Shown: positions 8,118 to 16,913, counted from the first letter of the stretch. The stretch: DNA of 64,000 bases from Paracoccaceae bacterium (GCA_019454225.1 CP075370.1:4024001-4088000); one strand, 5' to 3'. Numbers and translations: made by a program. The notes: generated by a model not told the origin, from the sequence alone.

Positions 8118-8998
8118 CCGCAACCGCGACCACGACATCCAGGGGCGCCGCGATGACCGATACCATCCGTCTTGGCCTGATCGGCGACAACATCGCCGCA
8201 TCGCAGTCGCCGCGCCTGCATCGGCTGGCGGGGGCGCAGAACCATCGGCGGGTCGTCTACGACAGCCTGATCCCGCGCCTTGAAGGAGCGGATTTCGACA
8301 GCCTTTTCAACCGGGTGGCGCTTGGCGGCTACCGTGGCGTGAACGTGACCTACCCCTACAAGGAACGCGCGGCCTCAAAGGTCTCGATCGACGATCCGCT
8401 GGTGCGCGCGATCGGGGCGGTGAACACGGTGCGCTTTGACGCAGGCGGTCCGAGGGGGTTCAACACCGACCATTCGGGTTTCGTCGCGGCCTACCGCCGC
8501 GTGATGGGCGACACCCCGCCGGGGCCGGTGCTGATGATCGGGGCGGGGGGCGTGGGCAAGGCGGTGGCCTTTGGTCTTGTCGCGCTCGGGATGACGGAGA
8601 TCCGCATCGCCGACCGCGACCTGCCCAAGGCCGAGGCACTGGCCGAAGCGCTGCGGACGGTGCGCCCGGGGCTGCTGACGCGGACCGGCAGCGACGCCCA
8701 GGCGATGTCCGAGGGTGCCTCGGGCCTGGTGAACTGCACGCCCGTGGGCATGGTCGGATACGCGGGCACGCCCCTGCCCGCCCCGGCGATGCCGGGGGCG
8801 GCCTGGGCCTTTGATGCGGTCTATACCCCTGTGGACACACAGTTTCTGCAGGATGCCGGGGCGGCGGGTCTGCGCATCATCTCGGGCTACGAGCTGTTTG
8901 TGGGCCAGGGCGTCGACGCCTGGGCGATCTTTACCGGCCTGCCTCTGGATGAGGCGCAGCTGCGGGCAGACCTTCTGGCGGGGCGCGACGTGTCATGA
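8114..8998 (+). CDS. Shikimate/quinate dehydrogenase-like protein (AroE family)
   Basis: A protein of up to 294 residues. The substrate domain has the AroE motif SQSPRLHRL, the catalytic lysine in VTYPYKERA and the aspartate in FNTDHSGF. The cofactor domain has the nucleotide loop GAGGVGKAVAF, and the C-terminal ELFVGQGVDAW matches the family. Since a biosynthetic aroE is normally elsewhere, this copy in a transporter and dehydroshikimate dehydratase operon is more likely catabolic, oxidising quinate or shikimate to the 3-dehydro acid (QuiB/YdiB type). The ATG at 8114 overlaps tctA; an in-frame ATG at 8153 (MTDTIRLGLIGDNIA) is an alternative and fits family length better. Confidence 0.88.
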   Translation: MTATATTTSRGAAMTDTIRLGLIGDNIAASQSPRLHRLAGAQNHRRVVYDSLIPRLEGADFDSLFNRVALGGYRGVNVTYPYKERAASKVSIDDPLVRAIGAVNTVRFDAGGPRGFNTDHSGFVAAYRRVMGDTPPGPVLMIGAGGVGKAVAFGLVALGMTEIRIADRDLPKAEALAEALRTVRPGLLTRTGSDAQAMSEGASGLVNCTPVGMVGYAGTPLPAPAMPGAAWAFDAVYTPVDTQFLQDAGAAGLRIISGYELFVGQGVDAWAIFTGLPLDEAQLRADLLAGRDVS

Positions 8999-10872
8999 AA
9001 ACGGCCATTGCCACCGTCTCGGTTTCGGGACGTTTTGTCGAGAAGCTGGACGCCATCGCCCAGGCGGGGTTCGACGGAATCGAGATCTTCGAGCAGGATT
9101 TCATCGCCGCCGACCATTCCCCGCGCGAGGTGGGCGCCATGGTGCGCGACCATGGCCTGGAAATCGCGCTGTTCCAGCCCTTCCGGGATTTCGAAGGTCT
9201 GCCAGAGCCTTACCGCAGCCGGGCCTTTGCCCGTGCGGCGCGCAAGTTCGCCCTGATGGACGAGCTTGGCACGGATCTGCTGCTGGTCTGTTCCTCGGTC
9301 CACCCGGCCGCCCTGGGCGGCATCGACCGCATGGCGCAGGATTTCCACGATCTGGGCGAGCTGGCAGCGCGCCATGGAATCCGCGTCGGGTTCGAGGCGC
9401 TGTGCTGGGGTCGCCATGTGAACGACCACCGCGACGCCTGGGAGGTGGTGCGCCGCGCGGAGCATCCGAACGTCGGCCTGATCCTGGATTCGTTCCACAC
9501 CCTGGGGCGGGGCATCGACCCCGATACCATCCGTCGTATCCCGGGCGACCGCATCTTTTTCGTCCAGCTTGCCGATGCACCGGCCATCCCGATGGACCTG
9601 CTGTACTGGTCGCGACACTTCCGGAACATGCCGGGCGAGGGTGACCTGGACGTGACGGGTTTTCTGAGGGCGGTCATGGCGACGGGCTATGGCGGGCCGC
9701 TGTCGCTGGAGATCTTCAACGACCAGTTCCGCGCGGGGCTGCCGCGGCTGGTGGCGCAGGACGGGCACCGCAGCCTGATCCACCTGGCCGACCGGGTGCG
9801 CCGGGCCGAGCCCGGCCTGTTGCCCGAGCTGCCCGGATTTCCCGCCCCGGCGCCGGTCGAAGGGGTCGAGTTCATCGAGTTCGCGACCGACCCGGATGAT
9901 GCCAAATCTCTGGAATTATTCCTGAATTCCAGCGGGTTCGAACCTGCGGGGCGGCATGTGTCGAAAGCCGTCACGCTGTGGCGGCAGGGCGGTGTGAACA
10001 TCCTTGTCAATACCGAGACCGAGGGGTTTGCGCATTCTGCCTATGTGGCCCATGGGACGACGGTGTCCGAGATCGCGCTGACGGTGCCGGATGCGGAGGG
10101 GGCGTTCCGGCGGGCGGTGGCATTGGGGGCCGAGGTGCATGACCAGCCGGTCGCGGCGGGTGAGCTGGCGATCCCGGCGATCCGGGGGGTGGGGGGCAGC
10201 ATGATCCGGCTGCTGGACCACGGATCGGACCTTGGGCGCATCTGGCAGGTGGATTTCCGCAGCGTGGCGGCGCCCGAAGGTGCGGGTCTGGCCGGGGTGG
10301 ACCACATCGGTCAGACCATGGCGCATGACGAGATGCTGAGCTGGGCGCTCTACTACACCTCGGTGTTCGACGGGGTGAAGGCACCGATGGTCGACGTGGC
10401 CGATCCTGACGGGCTGGTGCGGTCGCAGGCGGTGAGGTCGGGCGCGCTGCGCGTGACGCTGAACGGCGCCGAGGCCCGCCGGACATTGGCGGGGCGGTTC
10501 GTGGAGGAAAGCTTTGGTTCGGCCGTGCAGCATATAGCCTTTGAAACAAAGGATATTTTCGGAACGGCGGCGCGACTTGCCGCGCGGGGGTTCCCGGTGC
10601 TGCAGATCGGCGCGAACTATTACGACGACGTCGAGGCGCGGTTCGGGCTGGACCCGGCGCTGACGGCGCGGCTGCGGGCGGCGAATGTGATGTATGACGA
10701 GGAGCCGGGGGGTCAGTTCTTCCAGCTCTATTCGGCCAGCCGGCCGGACGGGCTGTTCTTCGAGATCGTGCAGCGGCAGGGCAACTATCAGGGCTATGGC
10801 GCCCCGAACGCACCGTTCCGCATCGCGGCGCAGAAGCGCGCCGCGCGACCGGCGGGGATGCCGCAATTCTGA
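8995..10872 (+). CDS. Two-domain 3-dehydroshikimate dehydratase, QuiC1 type (TIM barrel + HPPD-like)
   Basis: A protein of 625 residues in two parts. Residues 1-285 are an isomerase-like TIM barrel (AGFDGIEIFEQDF, GFEALCWGRHVNDHRDAW, LDSFHTLGRG, LEIFNDQF) with the acidic and histidine metal ligands expected of 3-dehydroshikimate dehydratase. Residues 290-620 are a vicinal oxygen chelate fold related to 4-hydroxyphenylpyruvate dioxygenase (VDHIGQTM, AVQHIAFETKDIF, GLFFEIVQRQGNY). This architecture is that of pseudomonad QuiC1, which converts 3-dehydroshikimate to protocatechuate. The gene overlaps the dehydrogenase gene upstream by four bases. No protocatechuate ring-cleavage genes are in the window. 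Confidence 0.87.
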   Translation: MKTAIATVSVSGRFVEKLDAIAQAGFDGIEIFEQDFIAADHSPREVGAMVRDHGLEIALFQPFRDFEGLPEPYRSRAFARAARKFALMDELGTDLLLVCSSVHPAALGGIDRMAQDFHDLGELAARHGIRVGFEALCWGRHVNDHRDAWEVVRRAEHPNVGLILDSFHTLGRGIDPDTIRRIPGDRIFFVQLADAPAIPMDLLYWSRHFRNMPGEGDLDVTGFLRAVMATGYGGPLSLEIFNDQFRAGLPRLVAQDGHRSLIHLADRVRRAEPGLLPELPGFPAPAPVEGVEFIEFATDPDDAKSLELFLNSSGFEPAGRHVSKAVTLWRQGGVNILVNTETEGFAHSAYVAHGTTVSEIALTVPDAEGAFRRAVALGAEVHDQPVAAGELAIPAIRGVGGSMIRLLDHGSDLGRIWQVDFRSVAAPEGAGLAGVDHIGQTMAHDEMLSWALYYTSVFDGVKAPMVDVADPDGLVRSQAVRSGALRVTLNGAEARRTLAGRFVEESFGSAVQHIAFETKDIFGTAARLAARGFPVLQIGANYYDDVEARFGLDPALTARLRAANVMYDEEPGGQFFQLYSASRPDGLFFEIVQRQGNYQGYGAPNAPFRIAAQKRAARPAGMPQF

Positions 10873-10904
10873 CGGGCGAATCAGGTTAACGCGCTGATCC
10901 GGCG

Positions 10905-10978
10905 CGGATTTCGGTGTATGGCACCCGTCCAGCAGCCGTCGGTTCCGCGTATGGCATCCGTCCCGACAGGCCGCGCGC
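10905..10978. repeat. Intergenic repeat, copy A, with a degenerate half-copy
   Basis: Positions 10934-10976 match 38570-38612 with only two differences, both C/G exchanges; the central 33 bases are identical. The core reads GTATGGCATCCGTCCC. A degenerate tandem half-copy (TATGGCACCCGTCC) lies just before it at 10917-10930. The element sits between two convergent genes. I do not recognise it as a known family. Confidence 0.7.
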
Positions 10979-11014
10979 GGCGGGCATAGTTAACGCAACG
11001 CCCGGACCGGTGCG

Positions 11015-12004
11015 TCAGGCATTCACATCCACGACGACGCGGCCCTGCACCTGGCCCTTGAGGATCGCCGCCCCGAGTGCGGGCAGGTCGGCCAGCGTGG
11101 CGGGCTGCACCATGGCGTGCAGCCGGTCCATCGGCAGGTCGCGGGCGATCCGGTCCCAGGCGCGCACCCGGTCGGCATAGGGGCGCATCACGCTGTCGAT
11201 GCCCAGCAGGTTCACGCCGCGCAGCAGGAAGGGCACCACGGTTGCGGGCAGCGCCGCCCCCCCGGCAAGGCCCACGGCGGCAACCGAGGCGCCGTATTTC
11301 ATCTGGCCCAGCACGCGGGCCAGCATGGCCCCGCCCACGGCATCGACACAGCCCGCCCAGGTCTCGGATTCAAGCGGGCGCTTGACGGTTTCGGCCAGTT
11401 CGGCACGCGGCACGATCCGCGCGGCGCCCAGGGATTTCAGGTAGGATTCGGTTTCCGGGCGGCCGGTCACGGCGGCGACGCCATAGCCCAGGTTCGCAAG
11501 GATCGCGGTCGCAACCGAGCCCACGCCCCCGGCGGCGCCGGTCACCAGAACCTCGCCCTTCGCGGGGGTCAGGCCGTGATCCTCGAGCGCGATGACGGCC
11601 AGCATGGCGGTCAGCCCCGCCGTGCCCACGGCCATCGCGTCGCGTGTGGTCAGGCCGGCGGGCAGCGGCACCAGCCAGTCGGCCCTGACGCGGGCACGGG
11701 TGGCATAGCCGCCCCAATGCGCCTCGCCCACGCGCCAGCCGGTCAGCACCACCGAATCGCCGGGGCGGTAGCGCGGATCGTCGGAGCTTTCCACGCGGCC
11801 CGCGAAATCGATCCCCGGAACATGGGGATAGCTGCGCACCAGGCCGCCGCCGCTGGTCACGCAGAGGCCATCCTTGTAGTTCAGCGTCGAGTATTCGACC
11901 GCCACGGTCACGTCGCCCGGGGGCAACCGATCATCGGGCAGATCCTGCAGGGTGGCACGGGTCTGGCCCGCCTCGTCCTTCTCGACCAGCAATGCGCGGA
12001 ACAT
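11015..12004 (-). CDS. acuI: Acrylyl-CoA reductase (NADPH)-like MDR oxidoreductase (AcuI/YhdH)
   Basis: A medium-chain dehydrogenase/reductase of 329 residues without structural zinc ligands. Signatures: NYKDGLC in the substrate half, HVPGIDFAGRV, GTAGLTAMLAV, the nucleotide loop VTGAAGGVGSVA, and GYGVAAVTGR. The GWRVGEAHWGGYAT stretch is typical of the YhdH/AcuI group. AcuI reduces the toxic acryloyl-CoA to propionyl-CoA, for example in DMSP breakdown and the 3-hydroxypropionate route in Rhodobacter. The ATG at 12004 is preceded by GGGAGGGGCAG and gives the usual N-terminus; the open frame upstream has no support. Other DMSP genes are not adjacent, so the physiological substrate is inferred. 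Confidence 0.85.
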   Translation of the reverse strand: MFRALLVEKDEAGQTRATLQDLPDDRLPPGDVTVAVEYSTLNYKDGLCVTSGGGLVRSYPHVPGIDFAGRVESSDDPRYRPGDSVVLTGWRVGEAHWGGYATRARVRADWLVPLPAGLTTRDAMAVGTAGLTAMLAVIALEDHGLTPAKGEVLVTGAAGGVGSVATAILANLGYGVAAVTGRPETESYLKSLGAARIVPRAELAETVKRPLESETWAGCVDAVGGAMLARVLGQMKYGASVAAVGLAGGAALPATVVPFLLRGVNLLGIDSVMRPYADRVRAWDRIARDLPMDRLHAMVQPATLADLPALGAAILKGQVQGRVVVDVNA

Positions 12005-12032
12005 CTGCCCCTCCCTGACTGACGGCCCGCCG

Positions 12033-12061
12033 GTTATGGACAAGGCCGGCGGCGGGTGCAA
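12033..12061 (-). promoter_or_regulatory. Promoter for the acuI-like gene
   Basis: On the minus strand TTGCAC (12056-12061) and CATAAC (12033-12038) are spaced by 17 bases, giving a predicted start about 20-25 bases before the acuI start codon region. No clear operator is seen. Confidence 0.4.
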
Positions 12062-12091
12062 GGCGCGGCCCCGCCGGCCGGGGCGCGGGCG

Positions 12092-12703
12092 TCAGGCCGG
12101 CCCGTGCCAGTCGATCTGGCAGATCTCGGCGCTGCGGCCGTCGAAATCCCAGACGCGGCCATGGCTGCGCACGCGGCCCCGGGTGGCGGTGGCGATGGTG
12201 ATGTCGGGCCCCATCCAGTAGCCGGTGTTGGTGACCGTCACGTCGCGGTCGGGATCGGGGCCCTCGATGGGGACGACCTCGCCCTGGATGCGCTTGCCGA
12301 CGATGAGGCGGCGTTTCTTGCCCTCGGTCTGATAGCTGACGGGGGCGCGTTCGGCGCCCGCGAATTCGCCCACCAGCATCGAGAACAGGCCGGTCGTTCC
12401 GCGCGCGCGGCCCGAGAAGATGCGGGTCAGCCCGTCGAAGGCGGCATCGGAGGCCCGGTCGTCGATGAAGGCGGCGGCCTTCCAGTTGCCGCGCGCCATC
12501 AGGCCGGGAATGTCGAGCCACATGCCGATGGCGAGGCCGGACAGCGGTTCGTCCCCGAAATGGCCGCTGTCGATGCGGATGCCCATCCAGGCCTGGCAAT
12601 ACCCCTCGGTCGGGGGATGCTTGCCCAGGCTGACGACGCAGGGGCAGAACACCGTGCAGTTGCAGTTCAGGATCAGTTCGCCCTTGATGGCCCAGTCGGT
12701 CAT
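12092..12703 (-). CDS. DUF1326 domain protein
   Basis: A soluble protein of 203 residues matching DUF1326. The N-terminal cysteine cluster CNCTVFCPC (about residues 14-22) with a further conserved cysteine in GYCQAW suggests metal or redox binding. No signal peptide is evident. It lies 16 bases downstream of the DUF2182 membrane gene, and the two families are commonly neighbours, which points to one unit. The molecular role is not established; a part in metal handling is inferred from the cysteines and from the partner's annotation as a predicted metal-binding membrane protein. Confidence 0.85.
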   Translation of the reverse strand: MTDWAIKGELILNCNCTVFCPCVVSLGKHPPTEGYCQAWMGIRIDSGHFGDEPLSGLAIGMWLDIPGLMARGNWKAAAFIDDRASDAAFDGLTRIFSGRARGTTGLFSMLVGEFAGAERAPVSYQTEGKKRRLIVGKRIQGEVVPIEGPDPDRDVTVTNTGYWMGPDITIATATRGRVRSHGRVWDFDGRSAEICQIDWHGPA

Positions 12704-12719
12704 GCCGCCCCCCTATCCG

Positions 12720-13487
12720 CTACAGTAGTCCCGCGCCCACCGCCGCCGCGCAGGCCAGCAGCGCCACGCCAAGTGGCCGGGTCAGGCGCCGCCCGATCGC
12801 CAGTTTCTCGGCCGCCATCAGCAGGGTGGCGCCACCCATCCAGAGCAGGTTCATCGTGCCGCCGACAAAGGCCGTGGCCATCAGCGCCCAGCAGCAGCCA
12901 AGGCAATGCACGCCCATCGACAGGCCCATCCGGAAGGCCGGGCCGGAACCGGGGCGCCAGCGTTCGAGGAAGAAGGTCAAGGGATGGCGGCAGCGCGACA
13001 GGCAGGCGGATTTCCAGGCGGTGAACTGCCACAGGCCGGCACCCGCCAGCAGCGCGGCGGTCAGCGGGCGCGACAGGCTGGCGCCGTCGGGGCCGATCAG
13101 CGCGACCTGGGACAGGGCCGATTGCAGCGCCGCGCCACCGGCCGATGCGGCAAGCCAGACCGCGAGGTAGCCCCCGGCAAGGGCCATGGCGGCGCGGTCG
13201 TCGGTGGCGCCGGTGGCGGCGAGGTTGCGGAAGGTGGACAGCGCGGGGGCGAAGGTCGGCAGCATCATCGCCGCCGCCATCAGCGCCCACATCGCGAATA
13301 GTGCCAGCGGCTGTGCCTGGCCCGCCGCGACGCAGAGCGAGGCGAGCAGGCCCGGCGGGGCGCCATCGGGCAGGGCCTGGGCGCGCGCCATCAGGAACAC
13401 GCCCGCCCATGCGGCAAGGACCGTGCCGAAGAAGGCGGGCCAGAGCAGGCGCGCGGGGGGCAGCGACAGGGGCCGGGCGGCGAACAT
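12720..13487 (-). CDS. DUF2182 predicted metal-binding membrane protein
   Basis: A membrane protein of 255 residues with about six hydrophobic segments. It has the DUF2182 hallmarks: FAMWALMAAAMMLPT around residue 65, the CLSRCRHP motif near residue 160 and the histidine/cysteine pair in MGVHCLGCCWALM near residue 192. Those residues inside or next to membrane helices are consistent with copper or another soft metal. It lies directly upstream of the DUF1326 gene on the same strand, so the two are probably one operon. Function is unknown. Confidence 0.87.
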   Translation of the reverse strand: MFAARPLSLPPARLLWPAFFGTVLAAWAGVFLMARAQALPDGAPPGLLASLCVAAGQAQPLALFAMWALMAAAMMLPTFAPALSTFRNLAATGATDDRAAMALAGGYLAVWLAASAGGAALQSALSQVALIGPDGASLSRPLTAALLAGAGLWQFTAWKSACLSRCRHPLTFFLERWRPGSGPAFRMGLSMGVHCLGCCWALMATAFVGGTMNLLWMGGATLLMAAEKLAIGRRLTRPLGVALLACAAAVGAGLL

Positions 13488-13508
13488 GGCCCGACCCTAG
13501 CCGCGCCG

Positions 13509-14540
13509 TCACAGGCTGTCGAGGACGCGGCCCATCACCGCCGCCGTATCGGACCAGCGGGGCAGGGCATGGCCCGCGGCGGTGCTGGCCGCCGCCATGG
13601 CGGCGCGGGCGGGCGCGTCGGTCAGCAGGTGGCGCAGCGCGGCGGCGAAGGCGGCGGCATCGTCGACCGGCACCAGGTGGCCGGTGCCGGGGGGCACCGT
13701 CTCGGGCACCGCCCCGGCGGCGCAGGTGACGATGGGCAGACCGTGCAGCAGCGCCTCGCCGAAGACCATGCCGTAACCTTCGTAGCGGGTGGCCAGGGCA
13801 AAGACCGTGGCCCGGGTGTAGAGCTCGGCCAGGTCCGCCTCGGCCATGCTGCCGCGGAAGGTCAGGCGGGGGCCGAGGGGCGCGGCCTGCGCGGCCAGGG
13901 CCGCGCGCACGGCGGGATCGTGGGTGCCGCCCACGATCTGCGCCTGCCAGGGCAGGTCGGCGATGCGCGACAGCGCGTCGATCAGCACGTCATGCCCCTT
14001 GCGGGCGGCGATCAGGCCCACCGACAGGATCAGCGGCGGGTCGAGGGGGGCGCGGCGCGGGTCGGGCGCGGCGAAGCCGGGAAGCGCCACGCTGATCGCG
14101 GCGGGGTCCACGCCGAAATCGGCGGCGAGGATGCGCGCGGTGTGGGGCGAGGGCACGACGACATGGGCGGCAAGCGCGAGATTGGCGGCCTCGCGCCGCA
14201 GCAGCTCGGCCGCGCGGGCGGGCGGCAGGCCGGTTTCGAGACCGAGGGGGTGATGGATCATCGCGACCAGCGGCGCGGCCACGGTGGCAAGACCGGCGGT
14301 GTCGATGGCACCATAGACGAGGCCATCGAGGATCAGCGGCGCATCCGGCGGCAGGGCGGCAAGGGTGCGCACCGTTTCGGCGGTGTCGGCGGGCGTGGGA
14401 TCGGGAAAGCCGGCCGGCAGTTCGACATGCGCGACCGGGCGGCCCTGCGCGCGCAGCGACAGCAGCAGGTTCTTTTCGTAGATGAAGCCGCCGGTCTTGC
14501 GGTCGATGTCACCGGGGATGGCAAAGGCGGCGGGGCGCAT
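13509..14540 (-). CDS. GT4-family glycosyltransferase
   Basis: A GT-B glycosyltransferase of 343 residues. The C-terminal half has the group 1 signatures: LSVGLIAARKGHDVLIDAL, FRGSMAEADLAELYTRA and RYEGYGMVFGEALLHGLP, the last including the E-x7-E sugar-nucleotide region. The N-terminal half (AFAIPGDIDRKTGGFIYEK) is the acceptor domain. It is the last gene of an ABC importer operon, four bases after the permease, which is an unusual partnership. The acceptor and sugar are unknown. The ATG at 14540 gives the conserved N-terminus. Confidence 0.87.
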   Translation of the reverse strand: MRPAAFAIPGDIDRKTGGFIYEKNLLLSLRAQGRPVAHVELPAGFPDPTPADTAETVRTLAALPPDAPLILDGLVYGAIDTAGLATVAAPLVAMIHHPLGLETGLPPARAAELLRREAANLALAAHVVVPSPHTARILAADFGVDPAAISVALPGFAAPDPRRAPLDPPLILSVGLIAARKGHDVLIDALSRIADLPWQAQIVGGTHDPAVRAALAAQAAPLGPRLTFRGSMAEADLAELYTRATVFALATRYEGYGMVFGEALLHGLPIVTCAAGAVPETVPPGTGHLVPVDDAAAFAAALRHLLTDAPARAAMAAASTAAGHALPRWSDTAAVMGRVLDSL

Positions 14541-14544
14541 GGGA

Positions 14545-16113
14545 TCACCTGTGCAGCTGTTCGGGCGCAAACCGCAGCAGGACGCGGCGTTCCACCCTGC
14601 CGACGGCCGCATAGCCGACCGCGGCAGTCAGCGCCATGACGGCGACGGCGGCCCACATCTGCGTCCAGCCCGAGGTCGAGGGGGTGAGCGCCATCAGCCC
14701 GCCCATGCCGATGCCGGTTGCCAGCCATTCGGCCGTGGTGGCGGCCAGGATCGCGGCGGGCAGCGCCATGCGGGCGGCGGCGAAGAAGGCGGGCAGCATG
14801 GCGGGCACCTGCACCAGCCACAGACGGTGCAGCGGGCGAGCGGCATAGCTGGCCAGCAGGTCGCGCAACGGCGGCGGCACACGCGACAGGCCCGAGAGGC
14901 AGGCGACGAGCGTGGGGAAGAAGATCATCGTGGCGACAATGGCGATGGTGCCGACGGCGCCGCGCCCGAGCGCCAGCACGATCAGCGGCGCGGTGGTCAG
15001 GATCGGCACGGCGCGCAGGGCGATGGCCAGCGGCATGGCGACGGCACCGACACCGGGGCGCGCCGCGATCGCCAGCGCCAGCCCCGCACCAAGCGCCAGC
15101 CCGGCAAGATAGCCCGGAACGGTCAGCACCATGGTCTGCGCCCAGGCGGCGGCCAGCGTGGCCCGGTGGGCGGCGGCCCCGGGCGCGGTGACCAGCCAGG
15201 CCCAGACATCGGCGGGCCGCTTGGCAAAGAACGGGTGCAGGCCCGCAAGCTCCATCGCGGCATGCCACAGCGCGACGGCGGCGACCGCGGCGATGGCAAG
15301 GCCAAGCATCCCGCGAAGGGCGCGGGCGGCGCCCGAGGCCGCCGCATGGGCGGGCGGCGGAGCCATCAGCAGCGCGGGCGGCGCCACCGCAAGCCGGGCG
15401 CCCGCCGCGCCCACTGCAGCATAGGCCGCAACCGACAGGCCCGCCGCCACCGCCGCCACCGCCCAGAGACCCGCCACGTCGATTTCCCGCATGGCGCGGA
15501 TGGTCAGCACGCCCAGGCCGCGCTCGGCCCCGGTGAATTCACCCACCATCGCGCCCAGCACGGCCGCCGGGGTGGCGATCTGGAGACCGGCCACCAGATA
15601 GGGCAGCGCCGCCGCGGCGCGGATGCGCCACAGTTCATCCAGCCGTCCGCCGCCATAGCTGCGCACCAGATCGAACCAGGCGGCGGGGGCGGCCCGAAGG
15701 CCGACCATCAGGGCGAGGAAGGTGGTGTAATAGACGGCAAGCGCCGCCAGCGTCACCTGCGGCCCGGCGCCGGTGCCCCAGAGCGCGCGCAGGATCGGGC
15801 CCGTGGCGACCAGCGGAAGGCAGAACACCAGCAGCGCCAGCACGCCCACCAGCCGTTCCACCCGCGGAACCGCAAGGCACAGCGCGGCCAGCGCCACGGC
15901 CACAAGATTGCCCGCCACGAATCCCAGGGCCGCGTTCTGCAGGGTGATCGCCGTGGCGCGGACCACGAGCCCGGCATGCGACGACAGCCAGCCCGCAACC
16001 TCGACCGGACCGGCGATCATGGCGAGGCCCGCAAAGGCACGGGCCGCGGTTTCCCACAGGACGAGCGTGGCCAGCCCGCCGGCAGCGGCGGCAGCGATCG
16101 CCCGCGCCGTCAT
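14545..16113 (-). CDS. ABC transporter permease, two fused permease domains
   Basis: A membrane protein of 522 residues that contains two tandem binding-protein-dependent permease domains, about residues 1-255 and 275-520. Each has an EAA-like loop: SYGGGRLDELWRIRAAAALP in the first and SYAARPLHRLWLVQVPAMLP in the second. A single polypeptide thus supplies both halves of the channel, where most nitrate/sulfonate/thiamine-precursor importers use a homodimer of one domain. Its ATG overlaps the ATPase stop (ATGA). It works with the ATPase and binding protein encoded just upstream. Confidence 0.9.
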   Translation of the reverse strand: MTARAIAAAAAGGLATLVLWETAARAFAGLAMIAGPVEVAGWLSSHAGLVVRATAITLQNAALGFVAGNLVAVALAALCLAVPRVERLVGVLALLVFCLPLVATGPILRALWGTGAGPQVTLAALAVYYTTFLALMVGLRAAPAAWFDLVRSYGGGRLDELWRIRAAAALPYLVAGLQIATPAAVLGAMVGEFTGAERGLGVLTIRAMREIDVAGLWAVAAVAAGLSVAAYAAVGAAGARLAVAPPALLMAPPPAHAAASGAARALRGMLGLAIAAVAAVALWHAAMELAGLHPFFAKRPADVWAWLVTAPGAAAHRATLAAAWAQTMVLTVPGYLAGLALGAGLALAIAARPGVGAVAMPLAIALRAVPILTTAPLIVLALGRGAVGTIAIVATMIFFPTLVACLSGLSRVPPPLRDLLASYAARPLHRLWLVQVPAMLPAFFAAARMALPAAILAATTAEWLATGIGMGGLMALTPSTSGWTQMWAAVAVMALTAAVGYAAVGRVERRVLLRFAPEQLHR

Positions 16114-16913
16114 TCGGCGGCCAGCGGCCGGTCGCCCGCCGCGCCGTCCCACAGCGCCGCCGACACCCTGTCGACGAGGTCGTGGAAGCCGGGGGTGCGT
16201 GTCAGGTCGCGGGCGCGCGGGCGCGGCAGGTCGATGGCGATATCGGCCACCACGCGGGCCGGGCGGGCCGAGAACACGATCACCCGGTCCGACAGGAGCA
16301 CCGCCTCGGCCACCGAATGCGTCACGAGCAGCGTGGTGGTGCCGCGCGTCTCCCACAGTTTCGGCAGATCCTCGTTCAGGCGCAGGCGGGTCAGTTCGTC
16401 GACGGCCCCGAAGGGTTCGTCAAGCAGCAGCAGGCCGGGCGCCGTGGCCAGGCAGCGGGCGATGGCGGCGCGCTGGCGCATGCCCCCTGAAAGCTCGGCC
16501 GGACGCCGGTCTTCCCAGCCCTGCAGCCCGACAAGATGGATCAGCCGGTCCACCGCCTGCGGATCGGGCGCGCGGCGCGACAGGGTCAGGGCAAGCGCCA
16601 CATTGCCCCGCACCGTCCGCCAGGGCAGCAGCGCCGCGTCCTGGAAGGCGACGGCAAGCCCCGCCCGCGTGGTGACCTGCGCAGGCGTTTCGTCGCCGAT
16701 GGCGACCGTGCCCGTCGTCGGCACGTCGAGCCCGGCGATCAGGCGCAGCAGCGTGGACTTGCCGCAGCCTGACGGACCGACAAGCGCGGTGGTCCGGCCC
16801 GCCGCGAAGGACAGGGTCAGCGGCGACAGGGCCTGCACCCTGCCCTGCCCCTGCCCCCAGGCCATCGACAGATCCGATATCCGGACCTCGGGCGGTGCGG
16901 GGTGGTCAGGCAC
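16110..16913 (-). CDS. ABC transporter ATP-binding protein
   Basis: An ATPase of 267 residues of the SsuB/TauB/ThiZ type. Walker A is GPSGCGKST, the signature is LSGGMRQR, Walker B is LLLLDEPFG, and the switch histidine lies in VTHSVAEA. I chose the GTG at 16913, which overlaps the binding-protein gene by eight bases and has AGGTG at the right distance; no ATG lies in the right place. It powers the fused permease encoded next. Confidence 0.9.
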   Translation of the reverse strand: MPDHPAPPEVRISDLSMAWGQGQGRVQALSPLTLSFAAGRTTALVGPSGCGKSTLLRLIAGLDVPTTGTVAIGDETPAQVTTRAGLAVAFQDAALLPWRTVRGNVALALTLSRRAPDPQAVDRLIHLVGLQGWEDRRPAELSGGMRQRAAIARCLATAPGLLLLDEPFGAVDELTRLRLNEDLPKLWETRGTTTLLVTHSVAEAVLLSDRVIVFSARPARVVADIAIDLPRPRARDLTRTPGFHDLVDRVSAALWDGAAGDRPLAAE

